Origin: Blasia pusilla
Lineage: Eukaryota; Marchantiophyta; Marchantiopsida; Blasiales
Direction of reading: 5' to 3'
Assembly (NCBI GenBank): GCA_050084515.1
Contig: CM114274.1
Coordinates: 2,232,001 to 2,296,000 of the forward strand
Length of the DNA: 64,000 nucleotides
In this document: positions 23,388 to 33,870 of the stretch, one piece after another
Layout: the number at the start of each line of letters is the position of its first letter
How positions within the stretch are numbered: the stretch's first letter is position 1
Translations under genes and position numbers: made by a program
Notes under the pieces: model-generated
The model's input: the letters and a program-made list of their open reading frames with translations, nothing else
What the model was told of the DNA's origin: nothing
The model's database searches: none

Positions 23388-25490
23388 CTTGCCTGGTCTT
23401 TAGCTCGACGATATCCCTGGCCAAGCACAGACCTCGCTAAACTCGACGACAGGGCTGAGGGCGGTTCAAGCAGGACAGGCGAAGCACACTAATTGTCAGC
23501 AAACGAAATTGGTTTGAAAGACATTGTGAAATAAACTGGCTGAACCCCAAGCACAAAGTGCACGACAACTTAATCCGCAGCTGCTTCTGACTCAGAGAGA
23601 GACAGAAAAGCCTTGGCTCGCATTGGAGCCATCTCCCGTTCAAGGGATCCAGAGATGGATATCCAAAACACCGTCATGAGCTGGCTGATTATGTGTTTCC
23701 CTAACCGCACACTCAAATCTCGTCTCAAATGACATCGGATCCAGCAAAGGAACCACTCTCAAATGAACTCAAAGTTCAACATCTGAAATTCCAGCTCGCC
23801 GTAGGCAGTTCCACTCCATGTACATAGAAAGCATGCAAGTAAACATCGGACGATACCATGGTTCAAAGAGAGGAATTGCTACTTCCTCAACCTTCCACCG
23901 AATTGGAGCTCGCAGAGAAACCAAAGAACTCCATCACCCAGAAATCGACGAAGTGCAAAGGACATCGAAGAACACGCTTACCTCCAGCTCTGCAGCCCCC
24001 CACAGCACCTCAAGGAGTTCCAGAGAACTGCTTTCCTTCTCCAAGAACTTAGATGAAGAAACGATGAGAAATCTCACTCGACGTACTAACAGATCACTGA
24101 ATCAAGTCAGTCTCAACTATAGCTCGTTTCACAGCCACAAACCTCTATCGTTCCACGATCAAAAAATGCTTGTAAGGGCTGTCCTGTCTTGCACCACCAA
24201 TCGCTGCAATTCCGTCAATTTCCTCCTCGTCGCCACTAGTCTTTCTCTCCACTGTGAAACTACTTCATGAGCCTCGAGTTGAGTTGGGGCAATCACGAAA
24301 TCTCCGACGCCAGAGTTCGTTTTAAATATAGTTCAATATGGAGCTCTCTCCTCCTACCTTTATACGTCGGGACTCCTTATGCTGCCGATCTCCTTTCCAC
24401 GAGCGTCCCTCGGTCTCATTGGTCCAGCCTTTACCTTTTTTCGAGAGTCCCCAGTTTTTCGAGAGTACGGACGAAAGTTGGGAAGTGGGGGCGAATTCTC
24501 TCTTAACACAAAGATTCGTAGGTTCACGAGCGTCCTTCCATCTACTTACTTTCCCTGCCCCATCCACCTCATTCTGAGACTGCATCACTCCGGAGAGGAC
24601 AGGGCTGAGATTGGCTTCCTTCGGAGAGAGGAGGTAGGAAAACATACTATCTTCCTCTCTCTACGCTACCCTATGCTTTCCCTAGGAATCAAGAGGGAAG
24701 AAGGTTGGTTTTCTCCCCTTGGTATTCATCATGGGGTTAGGCGGGGCTGCCGTGCAAACGCCAGAGGTGGAAGGAGGTCGGGCAGAGCAAAGGGATTGCG
24801 AACCGAATCGAGGATTGAGGAGGGCTGCAAGGGGAGAGACAGTATTTGAGGGCATTCTACTGCAGCGTGCATCCGTTAGAGCATTGAGTGAAGGAGTTGC
24901 AGAAGTTGAGGAAGGTACTTCAAAGGAGGGGAACTCCATTTGAGGCCATTAGGGGAGGAGCAATAACTTTTGATTTTGTGAGGTCCCAAGGTGAAGAATT
25001 CTTTCCTCTTGCTTTATTCATTCCTTCTAAATTTCCCCTTTCAATTCCTTTGCCATTTCTTTTCTTGATTTTTTTATGAGGACATTAAATGTGATATCAT
25101 GTCACTTTTGAACATTGGACGACATCGTGTTCAACATCTTCGGCATGTATTTTATATTCCTCCTCAATTGGACGAAAGAGGAGGCCACAATCCCTTTGGA
25201 TAGGTTCAATGATTTTCTTGAAGGGGAGAGAAATAAAGAGAATTTTCCATTGTGCCTTCAAGATTAGAAATTCAAGTGAGAAGACAACATCGTGACACAT
25301 TATCCAATATTGGTGTGCTTATGGACCACATGACTTTTGGAACATTGTTGAAAAAGATCTCCCTAATAGTGTAGGAAAAAAAAAAAAAAAGGGTCCAAAC
25401 AGTAGACCCCTTGCTAAGTCAACATTGTTTGGTACATCTATTTCTTGAGGATATCAATGCCACTTGGCAAAGTTGGTGTAAGTAGAACAA
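23388..25490. other. No gene recognised
   Basis: Upstream flank of the chalcone-isomerase-fold gene and beyond. Several short open stretches on both strands (for example around 23820-24270 and 24380-24850) carry no motif I recognise, so I leave them unannotated. The CT-rich part near 24300-24680 may be promoter or 5' leader sequence. Confidence 0.4.
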
Positions 25491-25496
25491 CCAAAT

Positions 25497-25805
25497 TTGT
25501 GTTTGATTCGGTGGGTGCATCTGGAACACATTGACAAGAATAATAAATTTTGTCACGGGATCTTGGATAAGAATCCAATTATAGCAAATGCTCATATTGC
25601 ATCACGTCTATCTAATAGATGTTATGAGTTTGTTGAACGTCTATTCAGAGTCGGTGTTCAGCTTGCACACTTTTTTAACAAACACATCAGAGAGAGATGT
25701 TTGGAAAGTACAATTGAAAGGATGACGTGGTCAAGGGATATGAACCTCACCATGAAAAATATATCTAACATCAAACTACAATTGAAGCTAAATTTAAAAT
25801 ATTAA
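25497..25805 (+). pseudogene. Unrecognised open fragment, possibly transposon-derived
   Basis: A 102-residue open stretch with a plausible protein-like composition (HIDKNNKFCHGILDKNP, SNRCYEFVERLFRVGVQLAH). I do not recognise a family. It lies in an AT-rich, transposon-like setting with no partner exon seen, and could be a leftover of a DNA transposon gene or a chance frame. Confidence 0.2.
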
Positions 25806-26343
25806 AGTCCATGTGATGCAACTGCAATAAAAAGGTGGGTCCAACAACATCCTAGTTTGGCTTTGTTGTATCAAGAACAAACAAACCAGAAGGTATTCCA
25901 TTTTGCTTAGTAGTTGCAACGCCATGGACGCTTGAGAAGCTTGCTACTTTGAGCCAAGAGAGTGTAGTAAGAATGGATTTGACTTTTAGAACTAACCTTT
26001 GTCAGATGATAAATATCGTCTCTCCACTAATCTCGTGTCAAAATATGGACACGACAGATATTCAATATTCGTAAATTCATGTAATTTAATAAATATAAAT
26101 ACATGATTACCATATTGGATTCCAATCTCAACTTTATGGCTAAGGTTGCATATAGTTTCACATGTTTCAATTTTGAATAATTCTTTTGTAACGTTTAAAG
26201 ATGGCCTTTATAATCATGTACTCTCAAATGAAAACCACTTCATGAACAATCAAAATGAGAATTTGTTTTGGTATCCCACATAGATATATTTACTACCAAG
26301 TTAGTCATGACTCTCAATTCTACAACTACAACTTCTACTTTAT

Positions 26344-26454
<111 letters not shown>

Positions 26455-26787
26455 TAATATAACTCTCCACATTCTCTAAAGTAGGACTACACTCAATCAC
26501 TCGATTTGGATTACAACTAAAAGTAGTTCTCCAAAATGCCACTTGGCACACTAAGAAATGGACATGTGATATTTTGAGACTACTTTAAGACAAATTTTAG
26601 TGCATGAATTATTCACACTACTAAGCTACAACTATAGCGATGTATAATAATTGCACGTGTTACACATTATTACACTTCATCTCATCATCTCACTATTGCT
26701 ATCTCAGCCTATCACAATTATTGACTCAACTTTATGTAATATCAAAATATCCATATCAAGGATGGCCACAATGCCACATAGGATTGA

Positions 26788-26905
<118 letters not shown>

Positions 26906-27596
26906 CCTCGGCCTACTTGGGTTTATGTCCTAACAAGCCTGGTATGTTGGGACGACATGTTCTTAAGTATTGCTCTTGAGAAGCTTATAGTGAGTAAACC
27001 TCGAGCCTGTACAAGTACGTGTGGTAAGATTAACTAATCTCTTTTTCACCTATTCGGGCGTTGCCATAAACTTGTCCAACATCCTAAAAAAATACCAACT
27101 AGCCAAGGTTTTTTAACACCTCAGATACCAATTAACTACCCGAGGTTTCCTAGGTCTAATGATTGATTGAATGAAATCCATGCCTATTAGGCCGGTCCAA
27201 GAGGCGTGGTAAGAGAAGAAGAAGAGAGGACAAGAGGAAGAGAGGGGAGAGGGAAGAGGGGAGAGGAAACTAGTAGCTACCCAAAGGGATCAATTTTTTT
27301 GAAGAGAGTTTCGTGTGATTTGAAGAGAGATTTCTATATGGGTTGAAGAGAGGAAGGGATTTTTTTGAATAAATTTTACAATTGTGTTCTCTATTCTTAG
27401 TCACTTCCATAAAAAAAAATTCCTCTTCCCCATTATGGAAACCCGTCTAAATCCGACGGGTTGCAATTTCACGAATCATTCATGTATCCAAAAATCTCAA
27501 AATTTAAAAATTGGAAAATTCATTGGAATCACAAATATGGATCGATTCATTTTTCCCATCCAAGGTTTAAAAAAAAAATCATTTAAGCAGACTAAT

Positions 27597-27710
27597 AAGA
27601 GTTCAAGCTTATACTGAACAATTTGGGAGGACCAAACTACACTCTCAAACTTATAAGAGTTCAAGCTCGTATCGAACAGTTTGGGAGGACCAAACAACAC
27701 TCTCAGATCT
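27597..27710. repeat. Tandem pair of ~57-bp units
   Basis: Two consecutive units beginning AGAGTTCAAGCT and containing TTTGGGAGGACCAAAC, in the 3' tail of the SWIM-gene copy. Confidence 0.8.
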
Positions 27711-29259
27711 GCTGTTGCATCCTCAGAGTAGCTTATCTAGGATACTTTGCACTCCTTTCAATGAAAAAAATTGGTTGGTGGATTCCTACTCCTAGCTCCA
27801 ACTCCCTTAAAACTGCAAGCAAAATAAAGTACATGTGCTCACAGGGGAAATACCTTTTCCCAATTGTCTCTCTCTGTACAAGATCATCACACGAACATAT
27901 GGGAAAGCAACATATGTGTACAACATACACCCCAGAAATACTAGAATTTTCAGTATTGTTCCTAACCCAATACATTCGTCCTATTCCATTCCTAATATGC
28001 ACATCCTTTGTGGCAATGATTTCCATGTTGGCCTCCCGAGCCAATACGATTCGCTTTGCCCTCTCCACCGATGGCTTGCACATTCTGTTTCTCCTCACTC
28101 CATTTCTTGACTTGAACATAAATAGTGGATTAAGATCATCCATCTTCTTTGGATACAAGTTGACATCAATCTTAGGTTGGATCCAAAAAGAGAATGTCTC
28201 AATAATGCGAAGATATTTTGAACTCACTACGTCTACTAGTGTGAACCCTACACTTGTAAGATTGTCAACTTCCTCTTGAGTGCAATTGGTTCCTGCAACA
28301 ATGGGCCAAATCATGGGGGCATTCTCTAGAGCTCCAATCGCAGCTGGATATGAATTTCTGAACGCGCATGATTCATTTGGGCAGAAAAAGTACTTCAATT
28401 GATCCCCTGTCCTTATAAAACAATCAAAGGTTTTCAGCCCCCAAAAACCTGGAAGTGGTCGGCCTGTCCTTGTACAATTCTTATTCAGGAAAGTGTTGCA
28501 TGCTCTCCTTCTTCCATCAGATCTAGCTGTACATTTGAGTCAACGTCCGGGGTTGCTTTGAGAGATATGCCACCTTTTCAGATTGCAATCTACCTCTATG
28601 ATATGAATGCCATATTGCCCTTGATTATGGGAAGTCCCCGCTGTAGAGAAATTGGAAATAAGGCATGAACCAATTTTGAAGAAGACACGCCAACTCGAAC
28701 TTGGGAGTTATTCGGTATTTCCAAATACCTGGGTGGGGTGATTTCATCATCCAAATCAATCACAAGGTTGGCTCCTCAATGCTTATGCTTGACTTGTCTG
28801 AAGTCAAGGTACTTATCTGATCTCCAGGAGTCTTGTTCAAACTGCTTTACCATCATCTGTATCGGATGTCTTGAAAATCGCCCACAAATCCCCACCAATA
28901 TGGACATCTTTCTCTAGAGGAGTTTTGGCTATGCCTTGATTGAATGCTTCGACATACATTTTCTCATCCCCAGATCTCATTACGGCCCTAATATCGAGTT
29001 CATAAATAGATGGGCCTTCTCCCTTGGTTATACCTTTCATGAGAAATATAAGAGATGTTGTAGATTATAACATTGCTCTCGCTTGGTCTTGTTGGCATGC
29101 CTCCACGAGGGAAATTTTTTGGCAAGCTTGTGATGATCTCCAAGATGAATGGATACTTTGGGCTCCAATTGTGTTTGGGCACAAGGCATTTTCATGAATG
29201 TTCAGTCCGTGCGCAGGAAAAATTGTTAAGTGAGGTAGAATTACAGAATGTAGAAGAGC

Positions 29260-29870
29260 ACAAAACAGGGTTTGGCAATCCGTTAGAATCCGACAAGCTG
29301 CACACTTGTGCGACTCGTCGGAATCCGACGAGTTGAACCATCACGAAATCTGTCGAATTCTGACAGGTTGACAAAAAAGAATATTTCCAATTTCTGAATA
29401 CGACTCGTTGGTGTTTGGTAAAATCTCAGAATCCTATGATTTGCATCCTTCTAGAACGTGTCGGATTCCGACGGGTTTCATATGTGTGCAAGCCCTCAGA
29501 TTTTGACTAGTTGCACCAATGTGCAACCCGTCGGACTCCGACGGGTTTCAACGTGTGCAATCCATCGGAACCAATAGTTAGCATCGTTCAACAACTTGTT
29601 GGGTTTCGAATGGTTGCACCAAAGTGGAACTCGTCAGAATTGGACGGGTTGCCACTGGCGCAATCTATCGGCACCAAAAGTTTGCATCATTTTGCAACCT
29701 TTCGGACTCTGAAAAATTGATGTTAGATTTTGACTGGTTGCATGATTGTGCAACCCATCGGAATGCAACGGGTTGCACGCTGATCAAACCTGTCCAATTC
29801 CGACGGACTGCCAAAAACCAATATTTGCAACCTGCTGGATTCATACGACTTGCAACCCTAAGGAATGAAG
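29260..29870. repeat. Cluster of dispersed 27-nt palindromes (array 1)
   Basis: At least six variants of a palindrome with arm GCAACCCGTCGGA, one central base, and the complementary arm, e.g. at 29310-29335, 29455-29480, 29522-29548 and around 29757-29780. They are separated by 40-100 bp of unrelated sequence. The cluster lies between two exon blocks of the minus-strand SWIM gene, where an intron is expected. Confidence 0.85.
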
Positions 29871-32179
29871 CCATATAAAGATGTGAGCTAGAAAGGATAA
29901 AATATTTAACTCGCCTGCCGCATAAAGTTTCCCCATTGCCTCATACGTACGGACAGTCCACCAACTCAACCAGGAACACAATTCTTTATATTTTCCTTTA
30001 ATTGCATGCTTCCGCCACCACACATGAAGTTCTTCTTAGCACTCCATGGCTTGCTTTAAGGTTTTGTTGTCCTTCCATTTTTGTAGAAGAGCAATGTGCT
30101 ATGTTCTCTTATTCTCCTTTATGCAAGATTTCGTGTACCGTATCAAGGATTGTTGGCAATGGAATGCATCCGACCTCTCCCTTTCTGGTTGAGCTTCACC
30201 TCCCTAGAACATGTCCCGGATAGCAATCCAACCTGGTTGTACATTTTCCGCCATGAACCCATAAATTTTAGGGGGTGGCCTTTTGTTTTCCTTGACCACC
30301 TCCAATATGAGTAACCAACACATCTTCAAGCTGCCAACATCTTCTGCTTTTACCTCACAAACAAATATGGTTTTTGAGGTACTTCTCCACATGGTCATAG
30401 ACGTGTGCACCCACGGTTAACCATCCATTCAAAACCCTACAGCAAATATCCAAACTGAACCAACTCCTAAGTAGATCTTCTCCCTCCCTCATTCTGTCAA
30501 TAAGATTAAGGCCATTGGATGGTCGTGTAGTAGACATTTTGAATACATACACTCTAGATCCCTTGCCTCCTTGGTCCATGAATTTCCATCTCTAAATAAA
30601 TGGAAACCTGGATTTTTCTTTGATCTTGGCTATGGCATCCATCTCTGCGGTCTCTCCATCAAGTATTCGTACTTGCCGCAACAAGTTCCTGAAGCATTCA
30701 AGATTTTCCAGAATGGCAAGATTCTCCCAAAGTTGTTTCTCCTCAACAGTTGTGATCTCCCCTTGGCCAGGTAATCCATGCAGTTGATGGCAGATTTGTA
30801 ATGTCGTTTCCAGTTGGATCACTCCAAGCTTAGATCCCGGAGAGCTTCTATAGACCTCCACCACTTTCTTGGCCACATCCTCCTTGATGTGCCTCTAAAT
30901 GGCATCAGTGATAGGATAAGTGTGAGATCCAACATGGACACACAACCTAATGGAATCGGACGTAGAATTGTAGTCGTGCACTATGAAAAAATGTAAGCAG
31001 GGCACGCTTTGACATAGAAAGAAGAGGCATGAAAATGAGGACATCGATGGCTACTCGGGGGTATGATCGCATCGACCGCATAAGGAGTTTTTGCATTTTT
31101 TGGGGGGAATTATGAGGTATTGGCTTCCCCGTTTTGCTATTGGAATAGGCAGCCAAGACCTCTACACTCCAAGGCTCTAACGCATTGGCGGTGAGACACA
31201 ATCCAAGGACCACCTCGGATTGAAGCACTCGCCCGCTGTAGTTGGCACCATTGATGACAATCAGATTTTCTGTCCATCCCCTTCAAGCGTCCACCATCTT
31301 TTTTCCTGAGTAGGATCATCAAGTGGAGGCAACTTAAAAATAAAATTACCATCAAACGTGGCTAGCAACTCATCCAAAAGAATGTGCTTGAACATTTTCA
31401 AGGGTAGAGACGAAAGCAAAATTATTTCTCGAGACTCGCAAAAGGAATGAATATGCAGATGTTGGGTCTAATTTGTTTCCAACACATCCTGTGAAGTCGA
31501 TGACATCCAAAATCTCCTCAGCAAGAACCACATTGTCACGAACTTGCGAGTTTGGAGTCGATGCTGGATTAGTAGAAGCAAGGGTGGCAAATGTGGAGCT
31601 CGTTGGTTTCAAGCCGTCGAGATGAGATAGAGTGGGCTTCGGAGGCAAGCCATAGACTTTGATTAATCGTCCATTGGAGTAAGGTTAAATATTCCATACT
31701 TTGGAGTCTCCAATATTAGGTTGGACTGTCTCACCTACAATGTCATCCATTCTATATGCCTACCCTTACATCCTTTGAAACAAAGATGGTTCCAATCAGA
31801 AGGAGAAATTGGAGTCAGAGGAAATTTTCTTCAACTTCTACATGAAAATCACTAGGTTTCACAAGAATTATCTCTGATTGAAGAAGGGTCGCTAGATGGC
31901 TACCATAAGTGAGTTTCAAGTAATTTTCCATTGGGTTGTGCCAGCAAAGATGATTCCACCAGAGATTAATAATGAGGATATTGAATTTATAGTGAACAAT
32001 GTTTGTTTATTCTCTGACAAAATTTTCTGACAGATAGTTGGTAGTTAGGTAGAACCATTGTCAGTTGACTAGCACTAACTATCATGAATATTTCTATGTC
32101 CGATGAGTAGGTAAGCAACCTCTCAAAGTGCAACAAGTTATTGTGGAGTCGCTTTTAAGAGTTGGCATGAAGGCGAGTC

Positions 32180-32360
32180 AATTTGGAAATGCAACCTGTC
32201 GGACTCCGATGGGTTGCAAGGGGTCATGTTGCTGATCCAATTGGATTCCAATGGGTTTCTTTATTGCAAATATAAGTGATTTGGAAGCAAGGAGAGGGTC
32301 CCGGGTGGAATTTGCTCAATTCGTCGGATTTCGACAGGTTGCAGTTGGTCAAAAGTTCGG
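32180..32360. repeat. Three diverged 27-nt palindromes beside a copia-like element
   Basis: Variants near 32190 (GCAACCTGTCGGACTCCGAT...), 32240 and 32318, just left of the target site used by the LTR element at 32388. Related copies continue right of the element at about 37097 and 37157, so the element landed in a locus that already held them. Confidence 0.7.
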
Positions 32361-32387
32361 GGTCTTTAAGACGTTACATCGTGAAAG

Positions 32388-32699
32388 TATTGAAGACTGA
32401 GTTACAGTCAAGCTCATGAGACACCTGAATTGCTACATTTGGTACTCACACGAAGTAGGGAAGCTTAATCTTGGTTAGTCAATTAAAAGCGATTATATTA
32501 ATTAGGGTTAGTTAATCACAGTTAATCTAACTCGAGACTATGGTTAAGGTTAGGGTTAGGGTTGCTTGTACATACCCTATATAATTGAGAAGGGGACAAG
32601 CCTCCATTCATTCTCTCATTGCAAATTTTGTTCTCCATGGTGGTGTGTGAGTGTGAGAGCGGTTTCCCACCAGTTATGCTTCTTTAGTAGTTTTCCACA
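32388..32699 (+). repeat. 5' LTR of the copia-like element
   Basis: The U3 part contains a telomere-like GGTTAGGGTTAGGGTT (about 32548-32563) just upstream of a TATA box (CCTATATAATTGAG at about 32576), the likely promoter. Nearly identical to 36722-37032. Confidence 0.88.
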
Positions 32700-32712
32700 T
32701 GCTATCAGAACG
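32700..32712 (+). promoter_or_regulatory. Primer-binding site
   Basis: TGCTATCAGAACG directly after the LTR end. It resembles TGGTATCAGAGC (initiator Met tRNA 3' end) with a few changes. Confidence 0.6.
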
Positions 32713-33208
32713 ATAAGAGAACATCACTTGAAATTTTTGGTGTTCGAGGAGAGAAGAGAGGCAAGAGAAGGCACAATTTCAGTTTGGGAGAAGAAACATT
32801 TTATTCAGAGTTGAATGGGTTTGGATTTCAAGTGGAGCTTTGACGGTGATAAAACTTTGGAGGCGTTTCTAAAGGCTTTCCCAGTCGATTTAGCCATCTG
32901 GGTCCACAGCGGCTAGAAGAGTGCCAAAGGCTAGTTCTAGCCGTCTTGTAGAGGTTGTTGAGATCTTTCCAACACACCCAACATCGTTTGATTCTGACAT
33001 TTTGAGCTTTTGCAATAGCAATTTCAGTGTAGGAAAGTGCAATTAGTGAAGAAAAGTTATGCAGTTTGCTCTCTACAGCCAATTTCGACTAGTTCTTTAA
33101 TACACTTGATCAATTTTGGAAAATTTCAGATCGATTTATGTATAGGAGTGATCTATGCTTAAATTAGAGCAGTAGAGAGCATAAAATTATGTTTTTTTGT
33201 GAGTTAAA

Positions 33209-33870
33209 TTGTTCGTCATGGAATATTCCTCAGCAGCAATCACAGACGAGAAGCTAGATAAGCAGAATTATAATGTGTGGAAGTTTTGCATGAAAAAATT
33301 TCTCATGGATCAAGAATTATGGGAGCTTGTCACAAGTGATGAGGCCAAGCCAGAAGGTGACTCAATAGACTTGAATGTTTGCGCTGGAACAAACGTGCAA
33401 GGCAAGTAATCCACTACATTTCAATCACGATCAATTCGCCAATGATAGATCACATTCAAGATGTTGGTACTCCGAAAGAAGCGTGGGATGCATTGGAAAA
33501 TTTGTTCCAAACATCTAAAAATTCCAAAAAGATTCAATTGAAATAGCAATTGAACAAAGTGAGGAAAGGATCGTAGAGCATCAATGATTATATTTTGAGT
33601 ATCACACATATTGTAGATTAGTTGAATAGCATTGGAGTGACAGTAGAAGATGATGATTTGATCTTATTCACTCTTCAAGGCTTTCCAAAGGAATACAAGT
33701 CCTTTGAGACCTCTATCTCTATGAGAGAGAAGTATCCAACCTTTCAAAAATTAGTCCCTTTGTTAAACAGTGAAGAGATGGGCCTAGTAAGCAGCGGTAG
33801 CACGTCTAGTCTGCAAGAGAGTGCGCTATTTGCAGATTTCATGGCAGACAATGCACAACCTGGGTGAATT
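33209..33870 (+). pseudogene. Ty1/copia gag fragment (UBN2 type)
   Basis: The first frame (ATG near 33218) has LDKQNYNVWKFCMKKFLMDQ and LWELV, the opening of copia gag. It continues after a stop with DVGTPKEAWDALENLFQTS, LNKVRKGS and FTLQGFPKEYKSFETSISMR, typical gag_2 helices. TAA and TAG codons interrupt it (around 33407, 33544 and 33575). Near 33835 the gag runs into the SWIM-gene sequence at MADNAQPG, where the other SWIM copy reads MAENVQPG, so the two parts meet at a short stretch of similarity. Confidence 0.8.

Larger units (their letters stand above)
27200..31650 (-). pseudogene. Decayed SWIM zinc-finger gene, longer copy
   Basis: On the minus strand, from an N-terminal frame at 31648 down to a SWIM finger near 27830. 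The best frame (28398-27733) ends in a stretch with CSCDD, then FPCEHMYFILL: Cys-x-Cys, 15 residues, Cys-x-His, which is the SWIM zinc-finger pattern. Other readable blocks are RRPPPKIYGF..QPGWIAIRD (about 30300), WWRKHAIKGKYKELCSWLS (about 30000) and YPFILEIITSLPKNFPRGGM (about 29140), joined by a region holding palindromic repeats that looks like an intron. Stops and frameshifts are common. Its exon blocks are repeated in the same order on the plus strand at 33850-36650. SWIM fingers are typical of MuDR/FAR1-type transposase relatives and some ubiquitin ligases; I see no MULE transposase core, so the family stays unnamed. Confidence 0.55.

Noticed and set aside
32540-32565. Interstitial telomere or chromosome end
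   Set aside because: Only about two and a half TTAGGG units, present identically in both LTRs of one element; it is part of the LTR.
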